Both the position numbers and the translations under genes were made by a program. 64,000 bases of DNA from assembly GCF_902806315.1 (NCBI RefSeq), contig NZ_CADCWD010000052.1:1-64000 (forward strand). Reading direction: 5' to 3'. This document shows, in pieces, positions 45,905 to 53,924 of the stretch. Positions within the stretch are counted from its first letter, which is position 1. Every line of letters begins with the position of its first letter. This DNA comes from an uncultured Sphingosinicella sp. (GTDB taxonomy: Bacteria; Pseudomonadota; Alphaproteobacteria; Sphingomonadales; Sphingomonadaceae). Under the pieces are notes generated by a model. It made no database searches. It was not told the DNA's origin and saw only the letters and a program-made list of their open reading frames with translations.

Positions 45905-46386
45905 GAAGGCTGAGCCTCAGCGTCGCTGCGGTTCTGGCGGTTGTGCCGCTCGGCGGCCCCACCTCCGCCCAGACGCGCAGCCAAGCCAGCGTGCTCATGT
46001 CCGAGAGCGAGCAGGGCCGGCAGTTCCAGGAGGAATATGGCTTCAGCGACGCCGTGATCGTTGGCGATACCATCTACCTTTCGGGCCTGGTGGCCGGCAC
46101 GCGGCTTGGCGAGACCGACATGAAACCGGCTTTTGACCGAGTCTACAAGAGCATCGGCGCGATCCTGAAACGTGCCGGCGCCAGCTTCGGCGACATCGTC
46201 GACATGACCAGCTTCCACACCGACGTGGAGGCGCAATTGAAGCCCATGTCCGAGGTCCACAAGACCTATGTGAAGGCGCCCTACCCCGCCTGGACCGCGA
46301 TCGGCGTCGCCAAGATCCTCGGCAACGGCATCACCGAAATCAAGATCACCGCCCGGCGCCCCGCGGCTGCCGGCATCCGGAAATAA
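45901..46386 (+). CDS. Exported Rid (YjgF/YER057c/UK114) family protein lacking the usual Arg
   Basis: This 161-residue protein begins with a GTG overlapping the ATPase stop. It has a signal peptide (LSVAAVLAVVPLGGPTSAQ), so the Rid domain should be periplasmic. The domain is recognisable: YGFSDAVIVGDTIYLSGLVAG, YKSIGAILKRAGASFGDIVDMT and YPAWTAIGVAKILGNGITEIKITA. In RidA deaminases the segment matching YPAWTAIG reads FPARS with a catalytic Arg, replaced here by Trp. A deaminase role is therefore unlikely; ligand binding in the exporter pathway is more plausible. Confidence 0.85.
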   Translation: MRRLSLSVAAVLAVVPLGGPTSAQTRSQASVLMSESEQGRQFQEEYGFSDAVIVGDTIYLSGLVAGTRLGETDMKPAFDRVYKSIGAILKRAGASFGDIVDMTSFHTDVEAQLKPMSEVHKTYVKAPYPAWTAIGVAKILGNGITEIKITARRPAAAGIRK

Positions 46387-46398
46387 GGAGCGAAGGCG

Positions 46399-48903
46399 AT
46401 GTGGCGCAATTATGTGACTGTCGGCGTCCGGGCGCTTGCCAAGAACAAGACCTATGCCTTCATCAACATCTTCGGTCTGGCGCTCGGCCTTGCCGCTTGC
46501 CTGATGATCCTGCTCTTCGTGCGCAACGAGCTGAGCTACGACAAGGATCTACCCGGCGCCTCGCAGGCTTTTCAATTTCAATCCTTCTTCACCGATCGGG
46601 ACACTGGTGAAGTCGATAAGCTCCAGATGGCGCCCTACGTCTCCAAGGATGCTCTCAAGAAAGATTTTCCCCAAATCGAAAATGCAGTGCACGCCCTCGC
46701 TACGGGACCGACCGTGCTCAAGGGCGGCCAGGCTTATGCGACGGAGGACGTCCGCTACGTCGACGGCGATCTGCTCGACATCCTGCAATTCCCTTTGCTG
46801 AAGGGCAATCGCGAGACGGCGCTCGATCAGGTCGGCTCGCTCGTCCTGACGGAAACGGAAGCGCGCAAATATTTCGGTGCCGAGGACCCGATGGGCAAGA
46901 CGCTTACATTCTCGCAGCGCGGACAGCAGACCGACTTCCGCATCACCGGCATTCTCAAGGACCTCCCCAAGAACACGCATTTCGCGGCGACCATGATCGC
47001 CCGCTACGACCCGCAAAGCTACTGGGCCGACCAGAAGGATTTCATGACCCAGTGGGGCTGGCAGTCGGGCTGGGTCTACGTAAAGCTGCGCCCCGGCGCC
47101 GACCCTGACGCAATCAACGCCCAGATGGAAGCCTTCGAGAAGCGCAACATTCCCGACCAGGTTTTCGGCGGCCAGCGCACCAACCAGGGCGACTTTTCCG
47201 AGTTCAAGCTGGCCAACATCGCCGAAATCCATCTCGGCGATGCGCAGAACGCTGCGATGACTCCGGGCAATGACCGGCGCTCGATCATCACCTTCGCGGT
47301 GGTCGCGGCTTTGATCCTCGCAATGGCGTGCATCAACTTCACCAACCTCGCCACCGCCCGCGCCAGCCAGCGTGCCCGCGAAGTCGCGCTGCGCAAGGTG
47401 CTCGGCGCCAACCGGAAGCAGCTCGTCACGCAGTTCCTGGGAGAGTCGGTGCTCGTCGCCTCCTTCGCGATGCTGCTCGCCTTGGCCTTCGTCGAGGTTT
47501 CGCTGCCCGCTTTCGGCGAGTTCGTGAATGCCGACCTCCAGATGCGCTATATCGGCGAGGGCGGCCTTATCCTTCCGATTGTCGCCCTCGTGCTCCTGGT
47601 CGGAGCGGCAGGCGGCGTCTATCCGGCCTTCTACCTGTCGCGTTTTCAGCCCGCCAAGGTGCTGAAGGCCAACAAGTCGGCCGCCGAAGCACAGGGCTCC
47701 GGCTCGTTCCGCAATATCCTGGTGGTGGCGCAGTTTGCAGTGTCGATCGGCCTCATCATCTGCACCGCGATAGTGTACGCCCAGACCCTTCATGCGCGCA
47801 CAGCCGATCCCGGCTACAAGCGCGACGGGCTCCTTCAGCTCGAGGGGGTGGGCCGGCGCGAGATGTTCCCGGTTACCGAGACCCTGATCCGTGAACTGAA
47901 GCGGATCGACGGAGTCACCCATGTGGGCCGCACCGGAATCGGCATCGCAACCCGCAACAACACGAATACCGGCGTGCAGATGCCCGGCCGCAACGATCCG
48001 ATCAACATCGGCTATTACAGCGTCGACGGCGGCTTCCTGGAAGCGATGGGTATCAAGCTGCTCGCCGGCCGCGCGTTCGACGAGAACCGGCCGATGGACG
48101 ACACGACCACGCCGTTCCCGGAGGATCCGGCCGCCGAGCGGGCGCTGATCGCGCGCGGCAGCAACGTGGTGCTGAACGAGCTTGCCGTGCGCAAGCTCGG
48201 CCTCGGCACCCCGCAAGCGGCGATCGGCAAGACCATCAAGATCACCGTCAGCCCGGAATATGGGGGCGTGACGAACGCCACTATCATCGGCGTCGCCCAG
48301 AATTCCCGCTTCCGCTCGGTCCGCGAGTCAATCGACCCAGTCATCTTCAGGTTCAGCCGCATGGGCCAGGGCTGGATGGTGATCCGCTACAATGCCACCG
48401 ACCCGGCGCGCGTTCGCCGCGACGTCGAAGCGGTTTGGAAGCGCATCGCGCCCGAGGTGCCGTTTCAGGGCGAGTTCTCAGAAGAGATCGTGGGGGAGCT
48501 CTACGAGGCGGAGGAAGCGCGTGCGCAGACCTTCGCAGGCTTCGCGATCCTGGCAGTGATCGTCGCCTGCCTCGGCCTGTTCGGCCTCGCCGCCTTCACC
48601 GCCGAGCGGCGCACCAAGGAGATCGGCATCCGGAAGGTGCTGGGCGCCCGTAGCCGCGACATCGTGCGGCTGCTGACGTGGCAATTCTCCAAGCCCGTGA
48701 TCGTGGCCAACCTGATCGCCTGGCCGGTCGCCTGGTGGGTGATGCGGGACTGGCTAAACACGTTCGACACCCGCATCGACCTGGGGCCGACGCCCTTCGT
48801 GCTCGCCGGGGTCCTGGCGCTCGCAATCGCCATCGGCACCATCGCCGGGCATGCGATGAAGGTCGCTCGGGCGAACCCCATCAACGCGCTCCGCTACGAG
48901 TAG
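46399..48903 (+). CDS. FtsX/MacB-like double-domain ABC permease, copy 1
   Basis: This 834-residue membrane protein begins MWRNYVTVGVRALAKNKTYA and has the layout helix, MacB periplasmic core domain, three-helix FtsX block, helix, second periplasmic domain, three-helix FtsX block. Both FtsX blocks carry the coupling helix motif (ALRKVLGANRKQL near 330, GIRKVLGARSRDI near 745), showing internal duplication. It starts 12 bp after the Rid gene. This type resembles the permeases common in Bacteroidetes exporters. It should work with the single ATPase upstream. Confidence 0.92.
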   Translation: MWRNYVTVGVRALAKNKTYAFINIFGLALGLAACLMILLFVRNELSYDKDLPGASQAFQFQSFFTDRDTGEVDKLQMAPYVSKDALKKDFPQIENAVHALATGPTVLKGGQAYATEDVRYVDGDLLDILQFPLLKGNRETALDQVGSLVLTETEARKYFGAEDPMGKTLTFSQRGQQTDFRITGILKDLPKNTHFAATMIARYDPQSYWADQKDFMTQWGWQSGWVYVKLRPGADPDAINAQMEAFEKRNIPDQVFGGQRTNQGDFSEFKLANIAEIHLGDAQNAAMTPGNDRRSIITFAVVAALILAMACINFTNLATARASQRAREVALRKVLGANRKQLVTQFLGESVLVASFAMLLALAFVEVSLPAFGEFVNADLQMRYIGEGGLILPIVALVLLVGAAGGVYPAFYLSRFQPAKVLKANKSAAEAQGSGSFRNILVVAQFAVSIGLIICTAIVYAQTLHARTADPGYKRDGLLQLEGVGRREMFPVTETLIRELKRIDGVTHVGRTGIGIATRNNTNTGVQMPGRNDPINIGYYSVDGGFLEAMGIKLLAGRAFDENRPMDDTTTPFPEDPAAERALIARGSNVVLNELAVRKLGLGTPQAAIGKTIKITVSPEYGGVTNATIIGVAQNSRFRSVRESIDPVIFRFSRMGQGWMVIRYNATDPARVRRDVEAVWKRIAPEVPFQGEFSEEIVGELYEAEEARAQTFAGFAILAVIVACLGLFGLAAFTAERRTKEIGIRKVLGARSRDIVRLLTWQFSKPVIVANLIAWPVAWWVMRDWLNTFDTRIDLGPTPFVLAGVLALAIAIGTIAGHAMKVARANPINALRYE

Positions 48904-48913
48904 GAACCTAAAG

Positions 48914-51412
48914 ATGTGGCGCAACTACCTGACCGTCGGCCTCCGGGCTCTTGCCAAGAACAGGACGTACGCCTTCATCAACATCTTCGGCCTGGCGATC
49001 GGCATGGCCGCCTGCCTGATGATCCTGCTCTTCGTGCGCTACGAGTTGAGCTACGACGGCTGGATCGCCGACAGCGACCGCGTTTTCCAGTTCCAGAGCT
49101 GGTACAAATCGGACGAGACCGGCGAGGAGAACAAGCTCCAGATGACGCCGTGGATCGCGGGTGAGCGACTGGGCAAGGATTTCCCGCAGGTCGAACACCG
49201 CGTCTACGGTTTCACGACGACGCCCGTCTTCATCAAGGACGGCCAGGCCTCGACGATCGAGGACTTCATGTTCGTCGACGCCAATTTCCTGAAGGTGTTC
49301 CCGCTGCCGATGCTCCGCGGCGACGGCGAAGCGCTGAACGCGCCGAATACCGTGGTGCTGACCCAGAAGGAGGCGCGCCGCCTCTACGGCACCGACAATG
49401 TGATTGGCCGCACTCACAGCGTCATCAGCCGCGGTCAGACGCGGGACATGCGCATCACCGGCATTCTCAAGGATCTGCCGACCAACTCGCACCTCAAACT
49501 CTCGACGGTGGCGCGGATCGACTATCCGCAGTTCAACGCCGACACGCCGCAGCAGATGGAATGTTGGGGCTGCCAGAATGGCTGGGTTTGGGCCAAGCTG
49601 AAGAAGCCGTCGGACGCCGAGGCGATCCAGGCCGCACTACCGGCTTGGGAAAAGCGCAACATCCCCGACGAGAATGCGGGCGAGGCGCGCTTCAACGCCG
49701 GTGACGAGCAGGACTGGCATCTGGTCAATCTGGAAGACATCCACCTTGGCGAGGCCCAAGACGGCGCAATAACGCCCGGAAACGACCGGCGTACCATTAT
49801 CACGTTCGCCGTCATCGCCTTGCTGATCCTGGGAATGGCGGTGGTGAACTTCACCAATCTGGCAACCGCTCGCGCCAGCCAGCGCGCGCGAGAGGTGGCG
49901 CTGCGCAAGGTGCTCGGCGCCAACCGCCGGCAGCTCGTCATCCAGTTCATCGGCGAGTCCGTGCTGATCTCGAGCATCTCGATGCTGATCGCGCTCGCTC
50001 TGGTCGAGCTGCTGCTGCCGTCCTTTGCCGCCTTTCTGAAGGCGGAGATGGACATCAGCTATTTCGGTTCGGGCGGCGTGATCCTGCCTGTGCTGGCGCT
50101 GGTGCTGACGGTCGGCGTGCTTGGCGGGCTTTATCCCGCCTTCTTCCTGTCGCGCTTCCAGCCGGCCTCCGTGCTCAAGGCGAACAAGAGCTCGGCCGAG
50201 ACCGCCGGCACCGGGCGGTTGCGCAGTGCTTTGGTGATCGGTCAGTTCGCCGTGTCGATCGGCCTCATCATCTGCACCGCCATCATCTACGGCCAGACGG
50301 TTTACGCCCGTACCGTGGATCCCGGCTACAAGCGCGATCACATCCTGCAGGTCGATGAGCTCGCCCGTTACCAGCTCCTCGGCAAGGGCGAAGCGATCGC
50401 GGAGCAGACGCGGCGCGTGCCGGGCGTGGCTGCGGTCGGACGCACCACCATCGGAGTCGCAACCGACAACAACAACAATACCGGCGTGATGGTCCCCGGC
50501 CGGACCGAGCCGACCACCATCGGCAATTACACCGTCGACGAGGGTTTTCTGGAAGCGATGGGAATGACCATGCTCGCCGGCCGCTGGTTCGACGAGAAGC
50601 GGCCGATGGACGACATGACCCTGCCCTACCCGCCGGATCCCGTCGCAGAGCGGGCGCTGGCCGCGCGGGGGGCCAATGTCGTCGTCAACGAACTCGCGGC
50701 GGAGCGGCTGGGCTTCAAAGACCCGGAGCAGATCGTGGGAAAGACCTTCCGCTCGGCTCTGGTCGATAACGAGATCGGCCTCGTTCCGGTCACGGTGATC
50801 GGCGTTCTAAAGAACGCGCGATTCCGCGACATCCGTCAGCCGCTCGATCCGATCATGTTCCTCAATTCCAACAGCGGCCATACCCACATGATCGTGCGTT
50901 TCCAGGGCAACCCCCAGGCCGCGCGCGCGGGCGTCGAGCGCGCCTGGCAGGCGATCACCCGCGAGGTGCCGTTCAACGCCGACTTCAGCGACGACGTGAT
51001 GATCGAGCTCTACGAAGCGGAGGATGCCCGCGCAAAGACCTTCGCCGGCTTCGCGATCCTGGCGGTGATCGTCGCCTGCCTGGGTCTCTACGGCCTGGCG
51101 GCGTTCACCGCCGAGCGGCGCACCAAGGAGATCGGCATCAGGAAGGTGCTGGGCGCACGCAGCCGCGACATCGTGCGGCTGCTCGCCTGGCAATTCTCCA
51201 AGCCCGTCATCATCGCCAACCTCATCGCCTGGCCGGTCGCCTGGTGGGTGATGCGTGACTGGCTCAACAGCTTCGACACGCGGATCGACCTCGGACCGAC
51301 CCCGTTCGTGCTCGCCGGCCTTCTCGCCCTCGCCATTGCGATCGGCACCATCGCCGGTCATGCCCTGAAGGTCGCTCGCTCCAACCCGATCCGCGCGCTC
51401 CGGTACGAGTGA
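48914..51412 (+). CDS. FtsX/MacB-like double-domain ABC permease, copy 2
   Basis: This 832-residue paralogue of copy 1 starts 10 bp after it. The first 50 residues (RNYLTVGLRALAKNRTYAF) and the last 120 are nearly identical to copy 1, while the periplasmic domains differ more. Both coupling motifs are intact (ALRKVLGANRRQL and GIRKVLGARSRDI). Differences in the first periplasmic domain include a Cys pair (MECWGCQNGW) absent from copy 1. The divergence pattern suggests the permeases keep a common membrane engine but bind different partners. Confidence 0.92.
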   Translation: MWRNYLTVGLRALAKNRTYAFINIFGLAIGMAACLMILLFVRYELSYDGWIADSDRVFQFQSWYKSDETGEENKLQMTPWIAGERLGKDFPQVEHRVYGFTTTPVFIKDGQASTIEDFMFVDANFLKVFPLPMLRGDGEALNAPNTVVLTQKEARRLYGTDNVIGRTHSVISRGQTRDMRITGILKDLPTNSHLKLSTVARIDYPQFNADTPQQMECWGCQNGWVWAKLKKPSDAEAIQAALPAWEKRNIPDENAGEARFNAGDEQDWHLVNLEDIHLGEAQDGAITPGNDRRTIITFAVIALLILGMAVVNFTNLATARASQRAREVALRKVLGANRRQLVIQFIGESVLISSISMLIALALVELLLPSFAAFLKAEMDISYFGSGGVILPVLALVLTVGVLGGLYPAFFLSRFQPASVLKANKSSAETAGTGRLRSALVIGQFAVSIGLIICTAIIYGQTVYARTVDPGYKRDHILQVDELARYQLLGKGEAIAEQTRRVPGVAAVGRTTIGVATDNNNNTGVMVPGRTEPTTIGNYTVDEGFLEAMGMTMLAGRWFDEKRPMDDMTLPYPPDPVAERALAARGANVVVNELAAERLGFKDPEQIVGKTFRSALVDNEIGLVPVTVIGVLKNARFRDIRQPLDPIMFLNSNSGHTHMIVRFQGNPQAARAGVERAWQAITREVPFNADFSDDVMIELYEAEDARAKTFAGFAILAVIVACLGLYGLAAFTAERRTKEIGIRKVLGARSRDIVRLLAWQFSKPVIIANLIAWPVAWWVMRDWLNSFDTRIDLGPTPFVLAGLLALAIAIGTIAGHALKVARSNPIRALRYE

Positions 51413-51422
51413 GCGCGGCAGG

Positions 51423-53909
51423 ATGTGGCGAGCCCATCTGCTGATCGCCGTCCGGCTGCTGGCGCGCAACCGCGTCTATGCCGCGATCAACATCGGTGGG
51501 CTCGCGCTCGGGCTGGCCGGGTGCCTGCTGATCCTGAGCTACATCCGCTACGAGCGCAGCTACGATGCTTGGCTGCCGGACAGCGAGCGCATCTACCAGG
51601 TGCAGGCCACCTGGACCGAACCGGGCCAGCCGGTGAGACGCTCGCAGAACAGTCCTTTCCCGCTGCGCGAGACGCTCGCCAAGGCTTTCCCTCAGATCGA
51701 GACGCTCAGCGTGATGAGCAATGGCCAGACCGTGCTGACGCGCGACGGCGAGCCGATTTTCCTCGATTGGGCCGGCGTCGATCCGAGCTTTTTCGAGATC
51801 CTCCAACTGCCCTTCGTCAGCGGATCGGCGAAGACCGCGCTCCCAGACAACAACACGATCGTGCTGACCGAGAGCGAGGCCGTCCGGCAGTTCGGCACCG
51901 CCGACGCGGTGGGGCGAACGATCGCGCTCGGCGCCGGGGAGGGGAAGCGCGACCGTCGCGTCGGCGGCGTGCTGAAGGACCTGCCGAAGAACAGCAGCCT
52001 GAAGCTGACGGTCGTCGCACGCTACAACCCCGCCGATTATGACTGGATGCCGCCCGAGGCGAAGGGCTGGAGCAACATGGGCCAGCAGCATTATGTGAAG
52101 CTGCGCGCGGATGCCGATGCGAAAACGATCAATGCCGCCCTCCCCGCCTGGGAGAAGCGCGTGGTCGCGCCGGAACTGAAGGAAGGCAAGCCGTCCGCAT
52201 CGGCCGACATGCTGGAGCTGAAGCTCGTTCCGGTCAGCGAGGTTCATCTCGGCCAGGCCCAGGAAGATGCGCTGCAGCCCGGCGGCGATCCGCGAACGCT
52301 CGCCACCTTCGCGGTGGTGGCGCTGATGACGCTCGGTATGGCCGTGATCAACTTCGTCAACTTGTCGACCGCGCGCGCGACACAGCGAGCGCGCGAGTTG
52401 GCGCTGCGCAAGGTGCTCGGCGCCCGACGCGGTCAGCTCGTCGTTCAGCTGCTCGGCGAGTCCCTGCTGATGGCCGCGGCCGCCATGCTTGTCGCCCTCG
52501 CCTTGGTGGAAGTGGCGACGCCCTGGCTCGGCAGCTGGCTCGGCGCGGAGCTGAAGATCGCCTATCTCGGCGACCATGGGATGCTAATCCCGGCGCTTCT
52601 CCTCCTTGCCCCCACCGGCATCCTCGGCGGCCTGTATCCCGCGCTCTACCTGAGCGCCTTCCAGCCCGCGACCGTGCTCCGCGCCGGCAGGACCGCCCGT
52701 GAGACGCCCGGCAAGGGAAGGCTGCGCGCAGCGCTCGTAGTGGTGCAGTTCGCGATCGCGATCGGCCTCATCGTCTGCACCTCGATCATCTACTCGCAGA
52801 CGCGCTACGTGGAGACGGTCGACCCCGGCTATCGCCGCGACGGCCTGATCCAGATCGACGCCGCCTGGCGCTTCGCCGGAAGTGACCGCTACGGCCCGGC
52901 GCGGGCCCAGCTGCTCGCGGTGCCCGGCGTGGTCGCGGCCGGCCGCACCAACCTGGGCGTCGCCGCCGAGAACAAGAACGTCGCGGCCGTCCGCCGGCCC
53001 GGCGCCCCGCAGGACCTCTCGATCGGCCTTTATGCGGTCGACCCGGATTTCTTCCGCACGACGGAGATGGGGCTGCTCGCCGGCCGCTTTCTCGGCGAGC
53101 GGTTCGCGCGAGACCTCCTCACGCGAGTTGGGGAAGTCGGCCCACCCACTCCGGACCTGGCATCGCGCGGCATCAATGTGGTCGTAAACCGCTCCGCCGT
53201 GAGGATGCTGGGCTTCGGCTCGCCGAGCGCCGCGATCGGGCAATCCGTTCAGATCGGGATAGACGGGGGGGCGCTCACGCCATCGACGATCGTGGGCGTG
53301 GTCGGCGACACGCGCATCCGCACCGCGCGCGAGGCGATCGAGCCGCTTATCTACACCTATGACCCGTTGCGCACGAGCCAGGTGATCGTCCGCTATGCGG
53401 CCGCCCATCCGGGCGAGGTGATGGACGGCATCAGCGCCGTCTGGCGCCGGTTCGAGCCTGAGATACCGTTTCAGGGGCGCTTCGCCGAGGACATCATCGC
53501 GGAGGTCTATGCCGCTGACCGCGCGCGCGGCGGCGTGTTCGCGGCGTTTTCCGCGCTGGCGATCATCATCGCCTGCCTCGGCCTCTACAGCCTCGCCGCC
53601 TTCGCGACCGAGCGGCGGACGAAGGAGATCGGCATCCGCAAGGTTCTGGGCGCCAAAGTGCGCGACATCGTGCGCCTGCTCGCCTGGCAGTTCTCCAAGC
53701 CCGTCATCATCGCCAACCTCGTCGCCTGGCCGGTCGCCTGGTGGGCGATGCGCGACTGGCTCAACACATTCGACGCGCGGATCGCGCTCGGGCCCGGCCC
53801 CTTCTTGGTCGCCGGTTTGCTGGCGCTCGGCATCGCGATCGGGACTGTCGCGGGGCACGCGCTGAAGGTTGCCCGCACCAATCCGATCCACGCGCTGCGC
53901 TACGAATAA
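51423..53909 (+). CDS. FtsX/MacB-like double-domain ABC permease, copy 3
   Basis: This 828-residue copy is the most divergent at the N-terminus (MWRAHLLIAVRLLARNRVYA). It keeps both coupling motifs (ALRKVLGARRGQL and GIRKVLGAKVRDI) and the C-terminal WQFSKPVIIANLVAWPVAWW block. The second periplasmic domain lacks the Asn-rich TRNNTNTG-type segment of copies 1 and 2 (ENKNVAAVRRPGAP here). It starts 10 bp after copy 2. Confidence 0.92.
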   Translation: MWRAHLLIAVRLLARNRVYAAINIGGLALGLAGCLLILSYIRYERSYDAWLPDSERIYQVQATWTEPGQPVRRSQNSPFPLRETLAKAFPQIETLSVMSNGQTVLTRDGEPIFLDWAGVDPSFFEILQLPFVSGSAKTALPDNNTIVLTESEAVRQFGTADAVGRTIALGAGEGKRDRRVGGVLKDLPKNSSLKLTVVARYNPADYDWMPPEAKGWSNMGQQHYVKLRADADAKTINAALPAWEKRVVAPELKEGKPSASADMLELKLVPVSEVHLGQAQEDALQPGGDPRTLATFAVVALMTLGMAVINFVNLSTARATQRARELALRKVLGARRGQLVVQLLGESLLMAAAAMLVALALVEVATPWLGSWLGAELKIAYLGDHGMLIPALLLLAPTGILGGLYPALYLSAFQPATVLRAGRTARETPGKGRLRAALVVVQFAIAIGLIVCTSIIYSQTRYVETVDPGYRRDGLIQIDAAWRFAGSDRYGPARAQLLAVPGVVAAGRTNLGVAAENKNVAAVRRPGAPQDLSIGLYAVDPDFFRTTEMGLLAGRFLGERFARDLLTRVGEVGPPTPDLASRGINVVVNRSAVRMLGFGSPSAAIGQSVQIGIDGGALTPSTIVGVVGDTRIRTAREAIEPLIYTYDPLRTSQVIVRYAAAHPGEVMDGISAVWRRFEPEIPFQGRFAEDIIAEVYAADRARGGVFAAFSALAIIIACLGLYSLAAFATERRTKEIGIRKVLGAKVRDIVRLLAWQFSKPVIIANLVAWPVAWWAMRDWLNTFDARIALGPGPFLVAGLLALGIAIGTVAGHALKVARTNPIHALRYE

Positions 53910-53924
53910 GGGAGGAACACAGAC

